DNA of 64,000 bases from Asterias rubens. Taxonomy: Eukaryota > Echinodermata > Asteroidea > Forcipulatida > Asteriidae. The notes below the pieces were generated by a model. The model ran no database searches. It saw nothing but the letters and a program-made list of their open reading frames with translations, and had not been told where the DNA came from. The DNA is taken from assembly GCF_902459465.1 (NCBI RefSeq), contig NC_047068.1, forward strand, positions 19,305,195-19,369,194, written 5' to 3'. Positions 48,601-59,400 of this stretch are shown in pieces. Position numbers and translations under genes: made by a program. Each line of letters opens with the position of its first letter. The first letter of the stretch is position 1.

Positions 48601-51600
48601 TTCGACGACCGATTGATCTCACATTTTCACAGTTTAGTTATTTTATGCATATGTTGAGATACACCAACTGTAAAGGCTAGTCTTTGACAATTGGCAATAG
48701 TGTCCAGTGTCTTTAAGTTTGTTGTGACTCAACAGTGATCAGACTTGTACTTCAATCTTGGAGCTTTACTTCCTTTATCAGGATGTGAAATATTTCATCC
48801 TAGACTCACCTGTAACTCCTGAAGGATACTGGCTGCCTCTGTGATCTCACCCTGACCTTCCTTAATCTTGGCCAAGGTCATCGTTAAACGAGCACGCTCA
48901 ATCTCAACATATATCTGCAATTATCAAATCATTTAGTGTCATACAACAAACCAGTAATGGGGGGAATTCTACATGAAAGAGTTTGTTAACATTAGGGGTT
49001 GTGAAAGTGAACTCTATACAAATATAACACACAATACTAAGGCAAGCCCATCCTTTCTTGAAGTCCTTGTGTTGGTGCAAAAATTTTATATCTCGTTTTT
49101 GCAAGAAACTTGTATCACAAGCGAAAAAGTTCATTGCAAAAATATTATGTCTGAGCGCATACTTGTTTTGAGTGTACTTTCAGGCTATTTTAGGAAACAA
49201 GGTTTTGATCATTTCAAAATCACGCTTAAAACAATTGCTTTTTTAGATTTTAGGAGACAGAACATCTAAAATAGTTGCGGTACCCACTGCTAAAACCATA
49301 GGATTCGAACTGCCTCTAGCTACCCGGCAATCTCGGTGGTCTAGTTTGCAAGGCACTGCTCTAGAATTGCATACTGTAGGTCCTGGGTTCAAATCCCACC
49401 GGAGTAACATGCCTGTGATTTTTTGTACAGCATGCCTCGGGAAAGAGCCGACTATACAGTGCTAACACACGTCAGCTTATAGGATCGTAACTAACTGCAC
49501 TACCGCGGAGTCAATTCTTGGATTGGTCTTAGCGTTTGGACTAGCTTGCTCTAGTCATCATCATCAGGTGACTGTGTTACAGCAAACCAAATATATATTG
49601 ATACCTCACCATGCAATGCCTCAAATCCTATAAACTCATCGTCTTTTCCTTTAGTCTTCCTGGGCTTACCTTTCCAGCTGTGACCGTTCTCAGGGTATCA
49701 ATCAACTTCAGCTTAGTCTCCATATCAGGCGTTTTTTCTAAATAACTGCATGCCTCCTGTACCATCTTCACAACAGCCTATGTGCATAACATTGGTAAGA
49801 TAAAAACAAAAAACGTTAACAGATTTTCACTAACATCTTATAAAGATGGTCATGCTGGAAAACTTCCCTTGATTATTATTTTTGCTTGAAATTCTACAAT
49901 AATAATAATACTAATACTAAGTTCTTATATAGCGCTTTATCACATCCCTAGTGGCGTATCAAAACGCTCAGTATCTTGTCCTTTAAGGTATGTAGAGGTA
50001 CAATTTGGAGTATGAGACCTATTCATTTATAGCACCATGTAATGGTTTACAAGGTGCTGTGGCGCAATATTCTGCCAATCAAACCAGGAACACCTGAGTA
50101 CCCCTTCTCTTTACGATAAGTGCACTGGATTTGTTTACATAGAGAATTAACAAGCCATGAAGGCAATGGCATCTGTTGTTGCCATGGTTTTGGCCTTGGT
50201 GCTGAAATTTGTAATAAATGTTTGAATCATTTGAAGAGGCAAGTCTCTGATTCGTTGTAAATTACCTGCTTGAGTTGACTGCGTCGTTTGGTCAATAGCA
50301 GTACATGCTCATTCAGTAAACCCCATTCCTTGGCTTCGAAGCACATACTGACGATTGCTACAAGAATTCGTGCTGTGGAATGCATATCTGCTGCCTAATG
50401 ATCGAACAAAAGCAGAAAAATATCAAAGCAGATGTTAAAAGCTGAAAGAGGATTGTGGACAATTATTAAGGAAAAGTGAGTTACATATAATGTGTCTACA
50501 TTATATTGATGGCTGCTTGTTTACATTTTGTAATGGGATTCGAGCAAGTGTTGAAGCAACAGTGGGCGGTGCCGGGCAGGCCTGCCCAGAACTCATTGCC
50601 CAGCACTCTGAGCAAAAATACACTGTGCCACCCAGCACAGATTTCAAAATATTGTCCACTATGCATTGCTCTGAGACACAGCTGATGATAATAAGTATCA
50701 AACATCACAGAGAAAGAACACAGTCAAAAGGCCATTTAACTTATTTAATTGCCCCCATAACACAAACAGTTTGATATGGAATAGTTTGCGGTACCACCAT
50801 GTAATGACTATCTCTAATGAGTTGGGGGTGGTTCTGAAAAGAACCGTTGGTTTAACTTGACGTTTCAATCAGTATGCTCTGATCGTCTTCTTCCAAACAG
50901 TTTGGAAACCATGCCCTACTTCAGCAATACTGGTCCCATAATTAACTATTAATTATTGTGTTAGTCTGCTTGCCCGGGTTGACTTAAAATAAAACTTATT
51001 TATTGCCCACCACTAACATTGGTCTATCCACAAACCTAATTAGAACGCATCTGACTTTTGGGAACACAGTTGTATTTTAATGACAAGTTGCACTCGATTG
51101 GATTGCACAATCAACCACTGTAAGGTTAGGGTTTCTTGCCCTGCTTTTTAACCTCTGTGGACTTGACAGCAGTGTACTGTTTAGGCAAAAGGGGTGCACG
51201 TTTATCCAATATCATTGCATCCAATGGAATCACTGGATCTAGCGGCAGGGACCTGTCTTTATCCTGTGGATAAAGACAGGGGCCCAGTCTAGTTTGAATC
51301 AAATGGAGGACTTTGGAACACTAGGTGGCAGCAGACTTACCAGGTAAATTTCCATTGTTCAAGTAGTTACCAAGATGAGCACATTATCGCGAACAATGGA
51401 TTTACATTGTACCTGGTAAGTCTGCTGCAACCTAGTGTTAAAAAAGTTCCAATTGACGCCTCCCACATGGATTGGGTTTCAATATGGGTTCTCTGCCCAC
51501 ATCTAGAAACTGAACATTTCTTCAGTTTTCTCTCAGCATGTTCAGTGCTATGAGTCACAGTTCTAGTCACTTTCAAGGGTCCCTTAGTTTAAAACTATAT

Positions 51601-53121
51601 TTTTTTCAGTAAAAACAACTTACAGTTCTTGTTTGTTTTTCAAGCGACAGTAGACTTTCCAAAGCCTCACTCAGCTTTCCATCCTAGATCAAGCAAAATA
51701 AAATCAATATAATTATTAATACAGTAATACTCATCACAAAAGGTAATTCATAATGGATACACACTAGGTAGTGTTATATGAGAAACACAATCATATGTTT
51801 AAACCAAGTACTCTTATTTAGTTTACAGCATTAACCAGTGAGCCCATAACATTTTATTGATCATTTCCCATCAATGATAATCATTAAAAACTAGACATTA
51901 ATAGGTGTTTGTGAATAAATGTGTGCCAAACGATCAGTCAAAATCATCCATTCATCCACTATATAAAACTATCATTTCGTCTGAAAAATAATTCATAGTA
52001 CACAAAAGTGTTAAGAACAAATTTTAAATGGTTTATAATTGAGAACCAATTTCAACCAAAAATGGTATTCGAAGGCCGAGAAAAACTAAAAGTTTGAATG
52101 AAAATGGGGCCATTTTGTCAGGGTCTCCATCTTGCATGGCCCATCGGCAGAACCAAGGCCGATGTTGGCTGAAAAAAATCACACTTCTCAACATTAGATT
52201 CCAATGAAATTCCACAAGGAACTAGATAAAGGGTTGAACTAACATCCTGTATACCTTTTATTGTGTCCTGACGTTGTGATCAATTGTTTAAAACCCTTCA
52301 AACACAGGCCCAACTTATAAAACAGCGCAAGATTAAAACAGAACGAAGTCTCATAAAAATTCGAAAACGATTTGGAAGAGTGAGACTTCTTCTACATTAT
52401 TTCAATGAAGTATGTGGGAATATAACCCCCCGATAGCCAATGAAAAGCCAGCAATTTGGGGGAATCTGTATAAGTTGCGCACACAACAGTCACATGTAAA
52501 TATAGAATCCATCAATCAAATTCAAAACTCAACAAAGTCAAATCAAAACAAATTACAAGTATTACTTTTAACCCTAATTAAAAGTGTTAAAAATATTAAT
52601 GAATTATTTATATTTGTATTGCACTGATTGATCTCAGATTACTACAAATTTCCCCCGTTAAAATTAACAGGATAAATCACAGTTCGACAAAATGTCAAAT
52701 CAACTCATCATTCCTCTGTTCCTCACGCAAAATTAACATATTAACGGGATAACTTTCCGTATGGCGCCACCACTTTTTCACTCATTTTTACAAAAAGGGA
52801 TATATCAATCAGGTAAATAAGTTCCTATATTATTTTATATCGAATGAAAAAGTGGTGGCGCCATACGGAAACTTTTCTTATTAACGTAACTGGTTAACGG
52901 AGTAAGCCGCACAAAATGAGTAAATGACTTGCAAAATAGCGAGTGGTTTCTACTGTTTATGTGAGGTCCACATGCCCCATTCTTATCGACATTACCATAT
53001 TTAATACTCAACAACAAACCTTAGCAAGTGTTTGACATTCTGGGATTCTGCGATCCACCGATTCGCTGTAATCCACTTCCATTTTCTGGAGCCGTCCATC
53101 GCCGATGTTAGTGTCCTCCAT
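42692..53121 (-). CDS. PSMD12: 26S proteasome non-ATPase regulatory subunit 12 (Rpn5)
   Basis: PSMD12/Rpn5 is a PCI-domain scaffold subunit of the 19S lid, acting in ubiquitin-dependent proteolysis in cytosol and nucleus. Eleven coding exons: 53121-53020, 51683-51624, 50394-50266, 49777-49670, 48914-48810, 47504-47349, 47027-46893, 46105-45993, 45085-44911, 44114-44037, 42904-42692 (stop 42694-42692), giving 457 residues (human 456). Landmarks in order: [177 protein letters not shown]. The PCI/winged-helix region occupies roughly the last 200 residues. The start ATG has A at -3 and G at +4. Candidate poly(A) signals (AATAAA on the minus strand) lie at 42345-42350 and 42268-42273. Odd feature: a 72-bp tandem array copies the exon 9 donor five times. 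Confidence 0.97.
43139..43363. mobile_element. MITE with AAGCCTTTTTGAGGTATGGC termini
   Basis: Inverted termini aagcctttttgaggtatggc and gccatacttcaaaaaggctt; a related 129-bp copy sits at 19738-19866. The interior (43222-43307: gtgaagtgcgcattttaggc, gtttacacgtaaacc) reappears inverted at 43709-43795, forming a second, larger inverted repeat. Confidence 0.8.
44188..44541. mobile_element. TTAA-flanked MITE in PSMD12 intron 9
   Basis: Complete copy from ttaaaggtactggacactat to gtgtccagtgtcgttaa. Its right end lies about 25 bp from the start of the 72-bp splice-donor array, so intron 9 is mostly MITE plus array. Confidence 0.85.
44566..44935 (-). repeat. 72-bp tandem array spanning the PSMD12 exon 9 donor
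   Basis: Five copies of a unit containing the last exon 9 codons (cagagtcgtagaacat on the gene strand) plus the gtaagtgtctgtgg donor region. Donor junctions are at 44911, 44838, 44766, 44694 and 44622. Copies are 72 bp apart except for one extra base in the first interval (73 bp), which puts the distal copies out of frame with exon 9. The array is open in the shifted frame and in several frames of the opposite strand, which explains the long repetitive ORFs there. Confidence 0.95.
45425..45640 (-). mobile_element. LINE 3'-end relic in PSMD12 intron 8
   Basis: A 62-residue minus-strand fragment reads [20 protein letters not shown], then [19 protein letters not shown], the typical end of a non-LTR retrotransposon ORF2. 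It is too short to be functional and lies between exons 8 and 9 of PSMD12. Confidence 0.8.
47112..47275. repeat. AAGGGCACC-type dispersed repeat, example copy
   Basis: Contains gggcaagggcaccaaggcaa, ggcaaagggcaccctatgag and caacggaggcaatcgcctcc. Related copies: 20983-21155, 29875-30040, 35205-35368, 37320-37470 and 45715-45870, in both orientations. No coding potential recognised. Confidence 0.75.
48324..48716. mobile_element. TTAA-flanked MITE in PSMD12 intron 5
   Basis: Complete copy: ttaaaggcagtggacactat to gtgtccagtgtctttaa, with gagacctcag and gaggtctcgaaatcaag in the middle. Confidence 0.9.
52750..52876. mobile_element. GGCGCC-type hairpin MITE in PSMD12 intron 1
   Basis: Inverted termini aactttccgtatggcgccac and gtggcgccatacggaaactt flank gggatatatcaatcaggtaa. 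A truncated second copy lies at 33457-33560 in PRKDC intron 1 with the same interior in the opposite sense. Confidence 0.85.
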
Positions 53122-56100
53122 CTTGGATTTTGGTTGTTTGGAGGCTGTATGGTATCCCGTCTCCTCTAACAATTTACGCGTTATCTCGGGTCATTTGCCA
53201 ACAAAAGAATACAGACATGTGGGGACCATACTAAAACTCTTCTCATTTATGAAAACAAGCGAGGGCGCCCTTTACCGCTTTATAACAGAAACCTTTTTTT
53301 TAAACTAGCGAGGGCGCACTTTGCCGCTCTTTGTTTACAAAATTTTTTACAACTTTTTACAAGAACTTTTCACAACTCTTGCGAAGTAAGCTTTTACAGG
53401 ACAGAGGGCACACTTCATAGAGCGTGCTTCACTAATTTCAATAAGCGAACTAGATATTTCAAATACTTTTCTACAAGAAAAATAATCGATTTGGTTGCGA
53501 CTTGTTTGTTAAAATAAATCTCAATGAGCCCCCGCCCCTAATTTTCTAAAATCAAGGACTGCTTTGTTAAAAAAAATAATAAAACAACAGTGTAACTTAA
53601 AAATTACTTAAATGGGTTTCTTAAAAAAAACCAGTTGTGATTGGTCAATAGACCACGTTACCTATGACGTCACAATGTACACAGAAAAAGAAAACACCAT
53701 TATTTTTCAGGAATTGCACTGTAGTTATTACAGGGTGGAATAGGTTGGCCAGTTACAGGCCTAACAGTCCTGCAGTACACTTACAACGTCTAGCCAAATG
53801 TTGATTATCGCAATAATTAATCTACTTTTAGCAGACAAGACTATCTTTCAGAGTAATTGTTGTTCACAATTAAAACAGTTATTGCTGGTATACTATTTTA
53901 TTAAAAATTATATCATTTATAAAAGATTTTTCAAATTATACAATTTCAACACTACATTTACAATCGTTGGCAGTTAATTTGTTTGCGAATGTAAAATTAA
54001 CGTATAAATAATCTCCCAATGTCTATAACAGCTTAATTACTGCTTATAAATTTATAAAATATTTCTTAATTAAAATTATTGTCCAAGTTAAACCATAGAC
54101 AGTGGCAGGCAGATTATAAGCATTACAAAAAAATGATTAACTTGTTGAATCTCACTGCACCTCCTGTAGAGATTTAGGTTAAAATATAAATTAATTACAA
54201 TTTCATTTTGAATGTTGAAAATAGTTATCATCAGTGATCAGTCTGACACTCTTAAACTTGTGTGACGCAACATTGACATAAAATAACAAACCTGTGAAGA
54301 TTAAATTGGCTCCAGGAGTCAAACAGCGACAAGCTCTATGACTGTGTATACTGTTTTCAAAATTGTTCGGACTTGTGAGATAAAAACTAAATAATATGTT
54401 CTTCTTTTTAAGCTAAAATATTTAGTTTTCCACCATGATTTTTATACCATGTATAAGTTATGTGTAAATCTGTAAACAATGGTAGTTTCGATATTACCCA
54501 TTTTATGATTTAACTTTTAATTGATAACATTCCAAAGGAATGAGACACAATAAGGCAACATATCAACTATAATGTTCCTTCTACATTTTTCTCAATTGTC
54601 CGTTTTAACTTTTGTAATACTATTAATTCAAAGGAATACCTCTTCTAACGACATTCAGAAAAATAAGGAAATTATCCTAGAAAATTTTACCTTTGGCATA
54701 AATCATAATAGTTAATTCTGAACATTACCAGAAATAATGTGCAACACGAATGTGCAATTACTGCTAGAGCTAAAATCTAAGCATTTAAACAAAAATAGCA
54801 AATTATTTTAAAACTTTCAATGTTTCTATTTTCACAGTTCTGTTGCAGTTTATTTGAGCAAAAAGTTTATTAAGAAAGTTAATCACCTACATCTGCTTTA
54901 AAATTTTATAAACTTGCTGGTTTTTTTTGTAAGTCTTTGTATATTTTGTTTACTATCTATGAAAAATGCTTAAGTAAAGCACCTATTACTGACTGGGTAA
55001 TTGTAAGTAACAGAATTACTACATTCAGAATTACCTCATTATTGATAAAACCATGACTGAAAGTAAATGAAGAAAAAAATGGTTTAATGCGATCGTTTAA
55101 AATATATTAAGCAAATCCAATACAATGGATATTACAAATGTTTGTTTATTTAGTTAGTTAGAGGAGCTAAAATAACTTTTCAAAAAACTTTTCTCCTCTT
55201 TCTTTCTGTTTCAGCTGTCAAGCCTGTGTGCACACATTATGTATGCAGCCTGCAGAACTCCAGTTTCTCCTGAAGACGATCAGATCAGAGCACACTGATC
55301 AAAATTTCATTCTGTACACAACCATTTTTTTCTTCAAAACAACAACAAGTCGTACAAAGATATTTCATGTTAATGTTACTGCAGACCTCACTAGCAAACC
55401 TCACTAGAGTAAAAACTATTTTTCTACCCCAATAATATTCTCGACTATGTCCATTCTAATTATAGTTTACATCTATCAAAATTATGCTATTTTCCTTGTA
55501 AAAATATACACACCCACATAACACTATCATCAAAAGTATAATGTCATCGCTACAAATTTCATAAATTAATTGTTGATTTCATACAGATATAAGTCATTAT
55601 CTCATTAAAATATATCGGCATCTGAATAACTTTATGTGAATTAGTTTTGTACAATCTTTAAAACAACACAATCTGTTCAGAACTAAAAAATACCTACTGC
55701 TTCCCTTAAAAGGAAAACTTTATTATTAATAACTAAAGACTCAAAGTGGTATAGATATGGAAGCATTAAATTCATGCTACAATATTGCTATTGGTACTTC
55801 ATGGTTTTCTTTTAATTTCATTCAAGTATAAAGGCACACTTTATCAAGAGTTGAAAACTTACTGATAAAATCTACCACAACCTAAACTATTTTCAATAAA
55901 TAGTATTCAAAGGTAATTTGTATGATACTATTTTTTATACACAATTTGAATTTTGAAGGCACACTATTTCAAGAGTAGCAAACTTACCACCAATATAAGC
56001 TACCAAAATTGAGACTAATTAAAAAACAAAGTTCTAAGATAATTGGTATATGGCTTGCACCTTGTAAACCCTTATAAGGTGCTAAATAATTGGGTCTTAG

Positions 56101-56444
56101 AATTCATCACCGCAATAAAAACCTATCTTTCTGAAGGTTTGTAATCACTCAAACTCATTTAGTTTGACTCATAACCTTATTATGGTAAGTGCAATTTTTG
56201 TTGTGCTTAGCTGGTTTTTCGTGCTTAAGCAGCTCTATGAAATTGGGCCCTGACTGGGAGTCTCTTGAGATGACAGCCGGCGTCCTGCTCATTGGTTGTT
56301 TTGTATTGTTTGTGCCGCTGAGAACTATGGAAAAACACAGTCGAGTCTCTCAATAGAACATGGTCTACTTTTAGGTAAACTGAATTGAATTTCAAATTGG
56401 AATAGATGTACTCATATTTTGGTATCACACAAAGACCATAGCCT
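53122..56444. other. AT-rich region between the MyTH4-FERM gene and PSMD12
   Basis: The PSMD12 leader and promoter side, with two agcgagggcgc-type direct repeats (about 53262 and 53309), gives way to more than 2.5 kb of AT-rich sequence without convincing ORFs. The right part is probably 3'UTR of the MyTH4-FERM gene. A hammerhead-like fragment lies at 55268-55304 and a GGGCCC-type half repeat at 56190-56250. Confidence 0.65.
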
Positions 56445-59400
56445 TTACTTTCTACCAGCATAGAAAGGATGTGGTGTGGGACTAGACACATTATTATTAT
56501 GAGCACTACCATTACTAACTCCTTTAACAGGGGCTTGCTTGTATGCCGACTGTCTTGTCTTTGCAGAGCGTGGTTGACCCATATGGAGAATGTTACCAAT
56601 GGGTGGTGGAGGAGGAGGGGGGAGGGGGACCGGAGGAATGTAAGCCCCTCCTGATGACTGGTCCCATGATGGGGTCCGATTATGTCCATCTCTCTTTGGC
56701 ATTTTGTTTGGATTAAAGAAGAGACCTTCAGCAGATGAGATGGCTTCCTGTTGTCCTCTTGGCGAGACTGAGGCTTCAGATGCTTCACCAGTTGATGAAG
56801 CTGGCGAGGATTTCTGTCTTCGATTCCAATCTGAGAGATCACTGGGAGAGCGGGTCACACTAGTCATCTCAGGCATTGGTACTGCTCCCCAGCGCTTTGT
56901 AGGGTTGTGTGGGCTGTCGTCACCATGCTGGTTAGGATGTTGAACGTTGTTGTAGTCTGTAATGTCATCGGATGGTTGGTTTGGGTGCTTGCTGAATGCA
57001 TGGGCTTGCATGTGAAGGCCAATCTCACGAATGATTTCAGTGCACTGAAAAAACAAGCATAGAAGTTGCAATGTATTTGAGGTTTTTAAGAGCCGGAACT
57101 TAAAAGTTGATTTAAAAACAAAAACAATGGTGAGGTTTGAAATGTTTACCTTTCCTTAATGCATCTGCAAAATCTAGATTTTATTAAACCCCATTGACCA
57201 CGGCCCAATTTCATAGAGCTGCTAAGCACAAACTGTGCTTACCAGAACAATTTACCAGCCAATCTGCTGTGTCACATGTACAATTTGTGATTGGTATCCT
57301 TTACTAAGCAGAAAGGCATTTTAAAAGTATAATTCTCTACTTGAGCAGCTCATTCAAATTGGGCCCAAGTGACTCTTTGCAATCATATGAAATCATGGGT
57401 CAAGTCTTCAATAAGTAGCAAACTTTTAATATAAACTCGGGTGGAATTCGAACCCACAACCTTTGCAATTCTAGAGCAGTGTCATACCAACTGGACCACC
57501 GAGATTGCCCGGTAGTTAGAGGCAATTCGAATCCTATATTTTAGCAGCAGGTACCGCACAATTTAATAGATCGAAATGGGTTCAAGAATATGAATTTATT
57601 TCTCTTTTTCTTTCACAGAGATCGGGAAAGTACTGAGTATACAGTGCTAACACACATCAGTGTATTTGGGTAAAACCAAAAAATAAATATTCTGTATCCC
57701 CAATGCAAATTTCCATCTGTTGAAACATTTACTACGTCAGAGAATAATTCTTACCAGGTTTGCTTCAAGTCTGGTGACTCTTTGCACCATGAGGTTGCCG
57801 CATTTGAGATCCACAAACTGCCTGCCATCATTACCTTTGAGATGACGAGATGATACCACCTCATCAAAGCCATGGGTCACTAACAATTCCTAATAACAAC
57901 AAAACAACCACATGTCATTAATACAGCTATTTTTGTATCAGCACTTTCCTAGAAAAAAAACCCTGTATACTTTAACTAGTTAAGTAGTCCACATGAAGGT
58001 TTTCCATGCAGTGTACAACCTTTGCCTATAATAACACCTGTTTGGAGACAGGCGCTCCAGAGTCGCGCTGAACCAAATTCTGAATTAACTACATGAAAGG
58101 TTGAAACAGTTAGGAGGGACTGGATGCGCTAGAAGTCGAAAGACTGACTGTTGCAGTAGTTCTGAACAACTCTGGATCGCCTTGGTTTCATGCGTCAATC
58201 TTGTCATGAGTCGCGCCAGTGTAAATGTGTTGTTTAGTTCAAAACCAAAATTTACTTGGGTCAATCTAGAGTCACTCCTAATCTATTTGGTTTGGTGCGC
58301 TTCTGGCACCCCAGTCTGAAACGGGTGCAAGGCAATCTTCTGTTTACTTTTAAGCCCTTATTTCACATTATCATAGATAATAATACTTACACAAACACAC
58401 ATTAATAAAAATGATAACAGTAATAACACTACTAATGAAGCAACAGCAATCCTAATAACTTACATGTGACTGTGGCTGTAACAGGTGAATTCCAGCCTTG
58501 TTAATGGCCAGTAAGCATCCTCCTCCAACACGTGAATCTGATGCATACTGAAATAACACAATAATGAACATCAATTAAAACAAATGCCTGATTCAATTCA
58601 GATTGTCTTAGACAGTTGGTCATGCGGAAGCACTTTAAAAGCACTGGACACCTTTGGTAATTGTCAAAGACCAGTATTCTCACTCAGTGTATCCCAACAA
58701 ATGCATAGAATATAAAAATCTGTGAAAGTTGCAAAAGAATAATGAAAGAAATAACACCCTTTTTTAACAAACTTTCTGCTTTCAGTTGCATTAACAAAAG
58801 GTTTCAGGCCTGAAGTATTTTGCTATTTGAGTGAGAAATTACTTCTTTCTCAAAAACTATGTTCCGTCAGAGGGAGCCGTTTCTCACCATGTTGTATACT
58901 ATCAACAGCTCTCCATTGCTCGTTTCCAAGTAAGTTTTTAGCCTACAAGCTGGGCCCCCAGTTTCATAGATCTGCTTACCACCGAATTTTGCGCTGACTA
59001 AGGGTGCGTTTGTTTAGCTTCCCTGGGTCGACCCCGGTCTGCCCCTGTACATTCGAATAGCATTGACAAGACCCACCCAGGTCAGCCCCCAGTGCCCTGC
59101 TGGTGGAGTGGGTCAACTTGGGGGTGACCTGAGGTGCATGCCGTCACCACAAGAGGGCAAGTGTGATCGTTCGATTAGCTCTTGTCAGGGGCTCACCCGA
59201 GTGAGCACTGCGGGGTCGACCCAGGGAACTTATCGAACGCACCCCAACACTTGCTGTCCATTGAATCACATGCTTTTACAGAACACCATTAGCATGAAAT
59301 GTTTTGGTGAGCAGGGCCATGAAATTGGGCCCTGGTCACACCTGACATTATGGCCTGACGTTATTACCCTAAGCAGAGTCTTTCTCGAAGGCCTTGTCTT

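Noticed and set aside
35542..53121. Functional gene cluster or operon of PRKDC, MRPL12 and PSMD12
   Set aside because: Same strand only; long gaps, separate promoters and unrelated functions.
56445..56842. Second-frame 205-residue ORF over the last MyTH4-FERM exon
   Set aside because: Shadow of the real frame, which continues the FERM exons in phase.
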